From assembly GCA_027596945.1 (NCBI GenBank), contig JADGJH010000817.1:1-14159 (forward strand): a DNA stretch of 14,159 nucleotides, given 5' to 3'. A program made the translations under genes and the position numbers. The notes beneath the pieces were generated by a model. That model searched no databases. It saw only the letters and a list, made by a program, of their open reading frames with translations, and was not told where the DNA came from. Shown here piece by piece: positions 1 through 8,476 of this stretch. This DNA comes from Physocladia obscura. Taxonomy: Eukaryota > Chytridiomycota > Chytridiomycetes > Chytridiales > Chytriomycetaceae. How positions within the stretch are numbered: position 1 is the stretch's first letter; every line of letters starts with the position of its first letter.

Positions 1-1009
1 ACTGCATCTAGTAATTCATGAACATCTGAAATATTTCCTGATGGTGGTGACTTTGCTTGACTTCCTGACAGAACTTCACCAAGAAATGACAAATTGTTGT
101 GGACATGGGGATTACAGGCACGGCAGCAGAAGCAACAGGAGAAGGCCCAACAGTCTTTTTTCCCTTATACATAAATTGTCTTGTATTTGGTGACTTTTCA
201 AACGTAACTCCATTCTCCATGCTCACCTTTTTTTTTATTAGAGTTACTAAAAATTCATACACAAAACAACTCACTATTGCCATGGCCCAAACATATGGAA
301 TGGCACCTTCAAAGCAAGGAGAATTTCCAATTTTGTCTTTCCAAATTAAAGCATTTGGTCCTGTTGATGTGCCATGAAGGCTAAATAGTTTTTCCAGCAC
401 TTCTTCGATATCAAGAGCATCATCTATATTTTCAACTCCAGATAGAGCCAGTTTTCTGAGGGGTAGCAGTATTAAAAATAGAAGGCGCTTTATTTTGATT
501 GTTGTTGAGACTGTTAAGAGCAAGCTGCTCTGTGCTAGGGTTCAGGATTGAAGACACTTGCTTGGAAGCTGTTGAAAGTGCTACAACATTGTTGCTTGAG
601 GATCCAAACTCAACAGTAAATACCCAAGGCCACAAGCCTTTCCATTAGTGTATTTTATTGCAAAAGGCACAAAAATTGTCATTTGTCAAAAGCTCAAAAA
701 TTCCTGACCCCTTACTGTCGATTGGTTGCTGGTATGTGATTCTTGCACTTGGCTTGCTTTCCTTTTGAAATAAGGTGTGTATTGCATCCTATAGACACAG
801 TTGATCAATAAAGTATTGTAAATTGATCACATTACCTGCACATAACCTAACAACTGCTTCATGACACTGGTAATTACAATGTCCTTGTTTATTTTATCCT
901 TTCCACCCCCCCTTTTCATTGATATCAGTGTCACCACTCCAGAAAGCTTTTTGGTATTTGTTTCATTGATTTCTGACAAAACGCTTTCAGCATCATTTGC
1001 ATCACTCAT
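1..1009 (-). pseudogene. Unidentified gene, broken, partial at left edge; one clear intron
   Basis: Minus-strand coding sequence that I do not recognise. Exon 1 (836-1009) begins with ATG (MSDANDAESVLSE) and gives 58 residues. A GTAATG...CTATAG intron of 47 nt (789-835) joins it in frame to exon 2 from 788 (DAIHTLFQKESKPSAR), which includes a short C-x2-C-x3-H stretch (NFCAFCNKIH) that could bind zinc. A TAA at 645-647 follows, yet the same frame stays open to 432 (WKGLWPWVFTVEFG..., Ser/Asn/Gln-rich), so the stop looks like a nonsense change (CAA to TAA would do it). Near 440 the plausible frame shifts (ENIDDALDIEEVLEKLF, 280-460) and probably shifts again near 110 (HNNLSFLGEVLSGSQ), running off the window. 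It could be a transposon gene or a decayed host gene; the intron is the most secure part. Confidence 0.45.
789..835 (-). other. Spliceosomal intron, 47 nt
   Basis: On the minus strand CAG precedes GTAATG and the intron ends CTATAG. Removing it joins two open stretches in phase 0, ...LLGYVQ to DAIHTLF.... The length is close to the 47- and 50-nt introns in the Harbinger genes further right. Confidence 0.5.
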
Positions 1010-1022
1010 TTTTTCCAAGTTA

Positions 1023-1058
1023 AAAATCAAGTTGAAAATAAAGTTGAAAATCAAGTTG
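1023..1058. repeat. Three tandem copies of a 12-bp unit
   Basis: AAAATCAAGTTG at 1023-1034, AAAATAAAGTTG at 1035-1046 and AAAATCAAGTTG at 1047-1058. They lie immediately upstream of the ATG of the minus-strand gene starting at 1009, in its presumed leader. No function is implied. Confidence 0.8.
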
Positions 1059-1278
1059 TGAAAAATTTATTTGGACAACTTTTATGCACACTGTTGTAAA
1101 GTGAAACTGCAGATGTAGGATTCAAAATTTTGCCAGTAGTCAATGCAAAACAAGACAAAACAAAACAAACTGAAATTTCCTGCTGCTAACAAATAGCTGA
1201 CAGAAATGAGAAAAAGAAGAAAATTACATTCAAAAAATAAGGATATAAATAATTTTTTTCTTTTTTTTCTTTCAATAT
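1059..1278. other. Intergenic stretch, nothing recognised
   Basis: AT-rich DNA with A-rich and T-rich tracts (AAACAAAACAAAC near 1155, a T-rich tract at 1249-1270). The minus-strand open frame here is low in complexity and resembles nothing. It separates the unidentified gene from the MITE. Confidence 0.4.
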
Positions 1279-1467
1279 TGGAGATTTTGCAACAAGAAAT
1301 TCTTTGTGAAAATTCATTGTGAGACCGCATGAAATTCTTACAATTCCTCTTAATGAAAATCAGAAATACTTGTAAAATACTTCTTCATTTAAGCATTAGG
1401 TATTTGTTTTGTTAAACTTGGTTTTAAGGAATTTCATGTGGTCCCACAACAAATTCTCACAAATAAT
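1279..1467. mobile_element. Hairpin MITE, interrupted; left arm, loop and most of right arm
   Basis: A long inverted repeat. The left arm (1281-1337) begins GAGATTTTGCAACAAG and includes GTGAGACCGCATGAAATTC. The right arm (1429-1467) is its reverse complement with a few mostly transition differences (GAATTTCATGTGGTCCCAC...). The loop is about 90 bp with no coding capacity. The right arm stops at ...CACAAATAAT (1467), and the missing outer part of the arm is found at 9294-9316. The complete element would be about 205-210 bp. TAT at 1276-1278 matches TAT at 9317-9319 and may be the target duplication. It carries no gene. Because its ends resemble those of the adjacent Harbinger element, it is probably a non-autonomous relative. 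Confidence 0.7.
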
Positions 1468-1470
1468 ACA

Positions 1471-1508
1471 GAGATTTTACAAACAACAATTCTAAGTGAA
1501 AATTCTTT
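1471..1508 (+). repeat. Left terminal inverted repeat of the Harbinger element
   Basis: A 38-bp sequence beginning GAGATTTTACAAACAACAAT. Its reverse complement lies at 3331-3368 with three mismatches. A related sequence forms the start of the MITE at 1281. Confidence 0.8.
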
Positions 1509-1605
1509 GTGAGATGATTTGAAATTCTTCACAAAGAAAATTGATGAAACAAATTTTTGTGAGAAGTAGCAGTGCTCCAGTCAGAACAGCAAATAATATG
1601 GAAGC

Positions 1606-2200
1606 ATGAAGAGAACCCAGACGCAAGCCTACTTTTTGCTTCAAACCTGCAAGGGACTGAAGGAAGTTGTAGCAACACAACCATTCAATGTCCCATATGG
1701 CCAGACAAAAGGTAGATGGGAAGAAGTGGCACAACATCAATGCACCATGTTTGGAGAAGGAACTGTCTCCAGGCCAAACTGTCTCAACCAATTTGATGAC
1801 CTTTTGTCTGCACATTCAACAGTGAATTGTTGGAAAGTCTTTGTGCATCTGGGACTGAAGAAGAATATGGAGAAAAAGAGCAACTACTTCCAGAAATTGC
1901 TGATCTGGTAATGTAATCCCTTTTCCTTCTGTTTCTGTTCATGTTGACCTTTAACAGATTGACAAAGTTTCAAACAAAAAGCAACAACAAAAAAATGCAA
2001 ATCTCAAAGACCAAACCATACACAAGTCAAATGCTGTGCTTATTTGAAAACTGGCTCTTCAAGGTGCTGACAAATGGAAGAAGAAAGCAGAAGCGTCAAA
2101 AGTTTATAACAATAGTGGTTCTCATTCCAAAACCAAGCAAGCTTTAAAAACTCAAAAACATTTATTAGAAATTTATTTATCAATTTATTTGTCTTTTTTA
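1606..2200 (+). pseudogene. Harbinger Myb/SANT-like DNA-binding protein, decayed
   Basis: In PIF/Harbinger elements a second gene encodes a Myb/SANT-like protein that binds the element ends and works with the transposase. Here the ATG at 1606 opens a frame with the usual core: VVATQPFNVPYGQ, then KGRWEEVAQH, then the RPNCLNQFDDLL segment. Around 1815-1828 the reading frame shifts by a base; past that point the other frame continues the family pattern (ELLESLCASGTEEEYGEKEQLLPEIADL) up to 1907. An intron at 1908-1957 then joins IDKVSNKKQQQKN... in phase 0. A TGA at 2045-2047 interrupts this exon, but the Lys/Gln-rich frame (GADKWKKKAEASK) goes on to about 2150-2200. The frameshift and stop make it a pseudogene. 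The family call rests on the Trp/Pro-Tyr-Gly spacing, the acidic EEEYGEKEQLL segment and the neighbouring transposase. Confidence 0.6.
1908..1957 (+). other. Spliceosomal intron, 50 nt, in the Myb-like gene
   Basis: It begins GTAATG and ends ACCTTTAACAG after a pyrimidine-rich tract (CCCTTTTCCTTCTGTTTCTG). Splicing keeps the frame open from EIADL into IDKVSNKKQ. Confidence 0.55.
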
Positions 2201-3252
2201 TTCATTTGGTGGTGCCATACTATGCAAATATTTATGTACTGCAGGTGGATCAAAATTGAAAAAATCAGATATTTCATTTCTTCTTTGCATACATGTGTGA
2301 ATATTTGTCAATAAAGCTGCAACAGCATAGTACATTCCTATTGGCTGCGATAGTAGCTTTTGATTTGGTTTATAGTTGGAAAATGCCCATAGCTTCAGAA
2401 TCAACGTAAACCCCCATTCAACTGACACTTGGACTTTGCTCATTGATTTATTGAAGTCTTTCTCAAATGGCTGCAAATTCAATCCTTTAAAGCTGCTGAC
2501 TATTACTTGATTCTTCACGCCATATGCTGGGTCACCATAAATTACATATCAAGTTGATTCTGCCTGTAACACTGGTGTGAGTATTTCAACAAAGTTACTT
2601 TTCAATAATAGCTATGAATTGTGACAAGTACCAGGTTCTGGTCCATGAAAGTGGACAATAATTTTGTCTGGAGATGTGACTGCTTGGAATTTAAGGGCGT
2701 GCTTTTGCTAATGCAAAAAAGTGAAAACTACAACCAAATTACAGCTGCACTCACCTTATGCCCATTATAACATGCCTTTTGTGTATTTCCAGGTCTTGCA
2801 ATTCCTCAAACTGTTCTATCAATAAAGCCAAAGCATGTATTGAGAGATTCTCCACCTTCAAAGATTGCATTTGCACAATTTTGCATCCATGCCTTGTTCG
2901 AACACACAGAATCCCAGACTAGCAGATGCTTGAATCAATTATATACATGCTCTAGAATATCATTGAATATTGACGAGAGTGCTTTGCAGCTGCAGCCAAA
3001 TAATTGCACCATGCTTCCAAGTTGATGAGGCCATGTCATACAATTCAACAAATAACACAAAGCCTCTTTTCCTGTAGCATTGTAGCGATTGCATGTAACA
3101 AATGGATCTGAAATCTCCAGTTCTTCAGCTAACTGGGTGATTTCGGCTGTTGTAAATTGAAAATGAAACTTTGCTGTCAAATTTGTCATTGAATTGATAT
3201 TAATTCGAATATTTAGGATTTTGTAGCAGCTTCCAGCAAGACAAACAGCCAA
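2198..3252 (-). pseudogene. PIF/Harbinger (HARBI1-like, DDE_Tnp_4) transposase, inactivated
   Basis: Cut-and-paste transposase related to animal HARBI1. The N-terminal part (2938-3252) has FTTAEITQLAEELEI, the EALCYLLNCMTWP segment and the LFGCSCKALSSIFND segment typical of the family. The core follows: CFGFIDRTV with the first Asp (2818-2820), YNGHK, then after intron 2708-2754 QKHALKFQAV. The second acidic position, usually in an RxHD motif, reads CHN (Asn, 2618-2620). The third Asp is in IYGDPAYG (2531-2533). The C-terminal part (2198-2518) has FNKSMSKVQVSVEWGF and FFNFDPPAV. Stops interrupt the frame at 2935-2937 (TGA), 2806-2808 (TGA), 2612-2614 (TAG) and 2549-2551 (TGA), with no frameshift. 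The start is uncertain; there is no good ATG at the N-terminus of the open frame. Family assignment is strong; the protein cannot be functional. Confidence 0.82.
2708..2754 (-). other. Spliceosomal intron, 47 nt, in the Harbinger transposase
   Basis: On the minus strand it runs GTGAGT...TTTTTTGCATTAG with an in-frame TAG inside. Removal joins YNGHK to QKHALKFQAV, exactly the spacing of the conserved family segment. This is the best-supported intron in the left half. Confidence 0.72.
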
Positions 3253-3330
3253 TTGTCCATTTGTATATTTTCACAAAGAATTCTTTATAGCAAAAACAAA
3301 GAAAATGAAATATATTTCAAATGAAAAATG

Positions 3331-3368
3331 AAAGAATTTTCACAAAGAATTGTTGTTTGCAAAATCTC
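3331..3368 (-). repeat. Right terminal inverted repeat of the Harbinger element
   Basis: Reverse complement of 1471-1508 at 35 of 38 positions; on the plus strand it ends TTGTTTGCAAAATCTC. It is followed by TC and then TAA, the proposed target duplication. Confidence 0.8.
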
Positions 3369-3374
3369 TCTAAT

Positions 3375-3418
3375 GAGTGAACTTTCTTTTCCAACCAAAA
3401 AATATTGCAAACAACCAA
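3375..3418 (+). repeat. Left terminal inverted repeat of the 5.9-kb element
   Basis: It begins GAGTGAACTTTCTTTTCCAA and matches the reverse complement of 9250-9293 with four mismatches in 44, three of them clustered at positions 30-33. Confidence 0.8.
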
Positions 3419-3589
3419 ACCAAAATAACATCAAAATCATGGCATCAATGAACAAATAGCACAATAGCACCCAAAATCAAGAAACAAAATACTTTTTATT
3501 CAATAAAAGGTATCAGAAAAAGAGAAAAGAATAAAAGAGGTGAATCTGCAAGAAGTATATTATGCACAGGCCACTATGTGATCATCCAT

Positions 3590-4145
3590 TCAACTTTTGC
3601 AGCAATTTTTGCAGCCAAGACAGAAGCCAAATGCCTGGCACTTCATGCAAATAAACCAAGTTAAGCTGTGATGCCATGTTTTTTTGAGTACGGACTGTTT
3701 TTATTTGCACCTCTGCAATGAAACACAGCTTTATTGGTTTTGATATTATCCTTGTTGATTTTCACTTGCTTTCTGGCTTCTTCGCACTCTTCAGCTGCTT
3801 TGCGCTTATGTTGTTAAGTAACCACAGTTTCCTGATTGTATACACCATTCCTTTTGTGTGAGATGTTTGACTGCATTGAACAATTCTGCTGTCAAATTAT
3901 ATGCATTACAGGCACTGATGACTGCATTCCAATGATCCTTGTCAGAAACAAGTTCAATTGCAGCTACAGCAGTGGTGAGAGACAGGAAAATGGCATCCCA
4001 AAAATTTCCCCACAAAAATTGACCTTTGATTGATTTCCACTGATTTGATAAAGTTTTGAACATAGAAAAAAATTCAATATTGATTTCAGTTGATTTTTAT
4101 TAGTTGAGATCAAAAAAGGTCATTCAATTAGTCAAGATAGTTGGT
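3590..4145 (-). pseudogene. C-terminal part of a HTH_psq/DDE_1 (pogo-like) transposase, decayed
   Basis: Read on minus: MTFFDLN, two stops, then KSTEINIEFFSMFKTLSNQWKS (near 4020-4125). This aligns in order with the 'xxFFxLPAxTxHxxQPLDxxxFxxFK' segment before the C-terminal region of DDE_1 transposases. Next comes WDAIFLSLTTAVAAIEL, and after a frameshift near 3808 a charged helix (KRKAAEECEEARKQ). After a further shift near 3690 there is a Cys-rich tail, CMKCQAFGFCLGCKNCC, ending with TGA at 3590-3592. A basic helix followed by paired CxxC motifs is a known tail of such transposases. The matching N-terminal part lies at 8477-9165 on the same strand. Several frameshifts and stops rule out function. 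The tail and order are fairly convincing; exact ends are not. Confidence 0.5.
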
Positions 4146-5530
4146 GTCGTATTGGGATCATCTCAATGCTGTTCTGACTGTCAATATTTTAAATGGATTG
4201 CATGTTAAAAGAAACTAATGATCAAAAAATGAGGGTTTTAATATGGAAAAAATTGATGTTTGATGGTGTTGATGTTGAAATGATTCCGTCCACAAACATG
4301 TAAATGAGACAGAAATAAGTTGACATTAAAATGGGATCAATTGACTTGTTCCAACAAAGAGTTGTTGCAATCATGAATCAGAAGCAACTTTAATACATGG
4401 AATAAATAATTAGCATTAGGATGGAACTATTTTGGATAGAATTAAGTGGAAGAAATATAATGACAGCATTGTGTTGCTGCATACCCATACAGATAGAAAA
4501 CTGTTGAAAATTTAATTGGCTCCAATAAATTTGGATTATTGATTACATTTTATTTCAGACCAAAAATTCAAATAAATTTCTATCAAATAAAACTGAGAAT
4601 ATTGTTGAATTTCAGTTGTCAGAGGATTTGATAATGCTTCCAAATATCTTTTATTCAAGTTTTTTTCTAAACAAAGAGAAGGAAACACTTTTTAAACATT
4701 TTCCTGTGCAGTTTTGTTCTCTGGAATTCCAACATGGCAGTTTTTCTTTCATTTTCCATTATTTTCTAAAAGTAAGAAAATTTTCATTCAAGAAAAGTTG
4801 CCTTCAAACCCATCTTCTGACAAACAACCACCAAAGGCTGTGTTGGCTCAAGAAAAATACTTCAGCACCATTTTAGCTTGTTGATAGTCAACTTCAGTTG
4901 TTGATTATGTGAGTTAATAAAGAATGTTTCAATTGTTTAGTAGATCTTGAGAAACAATGTTTCCCATAGGGCATGAGATGCCCTATTATTCCAACTCACT
5001 TGAGAATAAGACTTAAAAGCATGAGATCCATAAGGATGTTGCCTCTATCAACTACACAAGCTGTGCTTTTATGTATGTTGACAGATTGCTGTCTCATTTT
5101 AAAATGGGACTCATTCAAACAAAAGCAGTGCTTGTTGTATCCTGAATACTTAAAAGCCTTAATATGCCATCCAGGCATAAGATGGCCATTATGGAGAAAA
5201 TAAATACTGAGAACAGTAAACCAGATAAAAAAAGAATAGCCAGTGTGGGGATTGATCAGATCCTTCACCAAAACAGCTGAATGGCGCCTTGACCATTAGC
5301 CTACCAAAACTGGTATGACTTTTTTATTTACATGTTTTTATATATATGCATTCTTTACAAATGTAAATATCAATATATATACACATATAAATTTTATTTC
5401 TCCTTTTGTATACTGAGGAACTTGATGGGTTCAAGTTGGAAATCCTTATATGTTTCAAGTGCATGGCTTAGCCACAAGTCAGTACTATTCAACAAATATC
5501 ATGAGAATTACTGTCAATAGATGCAGAAGA
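4146..5530. other. Block inside the 5.9-kb element, no gene identified; coding-like fragments
   Basis: No complete gene is visible. On plus, 4604-4876 is open (LSEDLIMLPNIF, then NKEKETLFKHF); the first lines faintly recall the start of an AlkB-type dioxygenase but nothing downstream supports it. On minus, 4996-5271 reads like protein (HLMPGWHIKAFKYSGYNKH, CVVDRGNILMDLM) but I cannot name it. 5323-5400 is low-complexity TATA-rich DNA (TATATATGCA, ATATATACACATATA). The block probably contains the 5' side of the Plavaka-like insertion, but no boundary or inverted repeat could be found. Confidence 0.35.
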
Positions 5531-5890
5531 TTATCTTGTTATTAGTTGGTGTACAGTTGTTGGGTTTTGCTTATATTCGGCTATTAAACTTTGCAAAATC
5601 TCTTGATTCATTAAAGAATCTCCTTGAAGATATAAACTTGTGGCAGCAAATACATAAGCTTGCTTTTCCAAAGTGAGATCTATTTTGTGTGTATGTCTGC
5701 ATGCAACCAGAAGCTTCCAAACTGGTGTCAGATCAATCAGCCAGTTTGTCAATAGAGCAAAAGTTGCATTTACAACTTTTGGATCAGAGATAAAATTTTG
5801 AATGCTATCTGGAGTTTTTTTGCTTTGAATAACTTTCAGACTTGCAGAAAAAGAAAAGATTAGTTTAATTTTTCTGTGAGCAGATTGCAA
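5531..5890 (-). CDS. Unidentified 119-residue open frame inside the nested element
   Basis: An uninterrupted minus-strand frame of 119 residues, unusual in a region where every recognisable gene is broken. It reads as a soluble, mostly helical protein: SKKTPDSIQNFISDP, ATFALLTNWLIDLTP, then QAYVFAATSLYLQGD and EILQSLIAEYKQNP. No catalytic motif, signal peptide or zinc ligands are visible. The first ATG-like codon in the frame is not a secure start, so it may be an exon or a fragment. It lies just upstream of, and opposite to, the Plavaka-like transposase and could be a passenger gene of that element, a piece of the split transposase middle, or a chance frame. I do not recognise the family. 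Confidence 0.3.
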   Translation of the reverse strand: MQSAHRKIKLIFSFSASLKVIQSKKTPDSIQNFISDPKVVNATFALLTNWLIDLTPVWKLLVACRHTHKIDLTLEKQAYVFAATSLYLQGDSLMNQEILQSLIAEYKQNPTTVHQLITR

Positions 5891-5943
5891 GATACTTTAG
5901 TATTGCTTCAACTGTCCATGGTCAAAAACAGTGACTAGTTGTT

Positions 5944-8465
5944 GATCACTCAGTTGATTTTGAGTCTGCACCTATTTATCAAGACTGGAACAGTGTAAAA
6001 TTTGCCTCAACTGATTTTTCAGAATTTGCCTCAACAATATTCCAAATTAAATGATATTTTTATTGAATGCATGATTATCCACAGTTATAACTGAACACAG
6101 AACTGATTCTGAAGAAACATTACAATCTGTGGGAAAATAAGCTGTCTTTCATATTCCAATACTTCAGCATTCATCCTTGCATTCATCAAATTTTTGCTGT
6201 TTTCTCAACTTTATTGATATTAACTCTTATTTGTCTTCATCAAATCCATTTCATCCATGTCCAAATGAGTTGTACAAAATATTTATGCAATTTGTGGCAC
6301 AGCATCCTTCTGTATCTAACTCATTTTGGGATGTTATGTTTGAATTTATTTGGAGTTATCCAGCAAGTTTCAAACAATCTGATTTGACAAAGAATATTCA
6401 ACAAGGAATGCAGACAATTGAATCAGATGTTGAAATAAAAGGATCTGGAGAATTTTGCAATCATTATTTTACTGATTTGGATGACACAGCATCAATTTTC
6501 CTTGCTGAAATATTTTGGATTGTGTCATGGAGTTAGTTGATAATTTAGTTTTCTCATTTGATGAAAAGCAGGATGACAAAGGAAATAGAATTTACAGTGA
6601 ATATAACACTGGAAACTGGTGGCAAGAGCAACTGCTGGATATTCCAAAATCAGCACTTGAAATTTATTCTGGGACTCAATTAGATGCTTTGGGGAAAATG
6701 TCTGGCAATCCAATAGTTGTACCACTCTGCAATTTGCTGCTTTATTTGCACAACTTGCCTGCATTAAAAATTGTTGCTGGAGTAATTCCTGTGTTTGGGA
6801 AAAAAGTCAGTAAGACAGAGCAATCTTAGTTGACTTTTAAAAAGAAAAATCATGATTTATTTCACAACTGTTATCACACTTTGCTAATTCCAGTCAAGGA
6901 AAATCAAGAAATGGGATTTAAATTTTGGCTAAGGACAAGATTAGAGCACTTTATTCCACAGATTCCATGCTTCCCTGCAGATATGAGTGAGCATTATGAC
7001 CAAGCATTATTGAATTGTCCTAATGGAAACTTGCCATGCATTGAATGTTGTGCTTTACATGGATACTTTCACTGGAATAAATTTCCTGAATTAACTGATT
7101 TAGATACAGATTCATGGAAATATGACTACAAAACTTTGATCTGTCATTGAAAGCACAGACTAAACTTGATATGGGTAACTTGATGAAAAAAAAAGGAACA
7201 GAAATTTTACATGCATCATTGTATACTGGCACAGAAAATGCATTCAAAAACTTATTGTAAGAATTAAAAAAATCTTAACTAGTTTTTCACTTACAAAATA
7301 ATCAGGGGGGTTACCTCTTTATAAACTATTGCCATTGGACTACATGATGCATGACTGATCTGGAATTAAAACATACATTTTTGACTGCACAATTGAGTTA
7401 TTGAGTGATAAATCAAAGTACTCACCAGCAGCATTGGTTCAACTTGTTGATAATTTTTGAAATTTAAAAAATATTGCGAATTTCAAGTTGCCATCAAATG
7501 AAATCACAGAATCCACTTACTTGACAGCAAAATAATGTGGTTGTATTACTTTGGTTTTACTGTTTACATTGAATGGGATTTTGAATTGTATGAAATTTTT
7601 TCACATCAGTTTGGTAAAAATTATTTTCTTTAGGCATAGATTTTGCTGAATTTAAGAAACGATGCTGCCATATTTGTCATTAATATGTCTATCTCAAAAA
7701 TTATTACTAGCTGAATCAGATTTAGATAAAATTGATGAATGCGCAACTTCTTTTGGAGATGCATTTGTAAATATTTTTGATAACACTGATCATCAACTTC
7801 AGATTCCAAAGCTACATGAAATAATAGACCATTTGACAAGTAACATTATGTGCTATGGTGCTCCTCTAAATTGGATGGTTTCTATGTATGAGCATCACCA
7901 TAAGTATATAAAACAAGATTTTTTCAGACTCAGAAACAAAAAAAGTGTTGAGGAAAGTATTTTTCTAGTTTCACAGCTAAATATTGTGCTCAAACTACCC
8001 AACATGCTATTTTATCATGATTTTTAGATTCTTTCAGCCTCAATGAAGCTGTGCCACATTCAGCAGTTTATCATTCCTTTTCTTGAATTCTGCACAGTTT
8101 TAACATAATCCATGAAAATCATGATCAAAGCATTTCAAAGCATTGAGAATATAAAATTAGCAAACAGTGCTAAAGCAAAAGTTCAATCTATTTTTGATGA
8201 TGTCAAAGCAAGTTCAAATAATTCTCTTTTACATCAAATGGACAATATTTTGGTATATCTCATTGAATTTATTCAAAAATCTCGTATTATTGGAGAAAAA
8301 AATATAAATGGAGATGAAAATGATGATGATGATAACCTCAGTGATCTGAATTTGAACCAATCAAAATTTCGAAAATATAATTGGCTTCAATTTCACAACA
8401 GTGCTGTTCAAGCTCATCAGTCTTATCAAATTATTTCTAAAAATAATTATCATGGTCATAGTTGA
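5944..8465 (+). pseudogene. Plavaka-like (CACTA/CMC superfamily) transposase, decayed
   Basis: A plus-strand reading frame broken by many stops and shifts but with family landmarks in order. An N-terminal stretch at 5944-6051 (DFESAPIYQDWNSVKF) is followed near 6240 by NPFHPCPNELYKIF. The landmark GNRIYSEYNTGNWWQEQ is at about 6560-6630. Then come the IP...GTQLDALGK segment and a NLLLYLHNLPALK helix near 6730. A TAG at 6827-6829 is read through in the same frame into a Cys cluster (LPCIECCALHG, near 7035). LPLDYMMHD lies near 7330, LHEIIDHLT...YGAPLNW near 7810-7870, and an acidic C-terminus (ENDDDDNLSD) near 8315. The Trp-Trp segment and this order are typical of Plavaka-type transposases, best known from fungi. 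Frameshifts are evident near 6520 and 7148. No intact D/E triad could be verified. Confidence 0.55.
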
Positions 8466-8476
8466 TTCACTGATGT

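Larger units (their letters stand above)
1467..3370. mobile_element. PIF/Harbinger DNA transposon, about 1.9 kb, two genes, inactive
   Basis: It is bounded by inverted repeats 1471-1508 and 3331-3368, which match at 35 of 38 positions (GAGATTTT-A/G-CAAACAACAATTCT...). TAA occurs just outside both ends (1464-1466 and 3371-3373), the TWA type of target duplication known for PIF/Harbinger; shifting the boundary by one base gives AAT/AAT. Inside are a Myb/SANT-like gene on plus and a DDE transposase gene on minus, convergent, which is the known two-gene layout of this superfamily. Both genes keep a short intron and both carry disabling mutations. The element sits inside the MITE right arm. Confidence 0.78.

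Noticed and set aside
2549..2937. TGA read as a sense codon, since three of the four transposase stops are TGA
   Set aside because: The SH3, zinc-finger and SAM genes all end with TGA at domain-appropriate positions, and the fourth stop is TAG, so ordinary decay is simpler.
4604..4876. Possible AlkB-type dioxygenase start (LSEDLIMLPNIF...EKETLFKHF)
   Set aside because: Only the first dozen residues faintly fit; no HxD...H iron-binding motif or Arg follows in any frame nearby, so the resemblance is not usable.
5936..8476. CAGTGA near 5936 and its inverse (TCACTG) near 8468 as ends of the Plavaka-like element
   Set aside because: Only six to seven bases match and no target duplication is visible; this is expected by chance.
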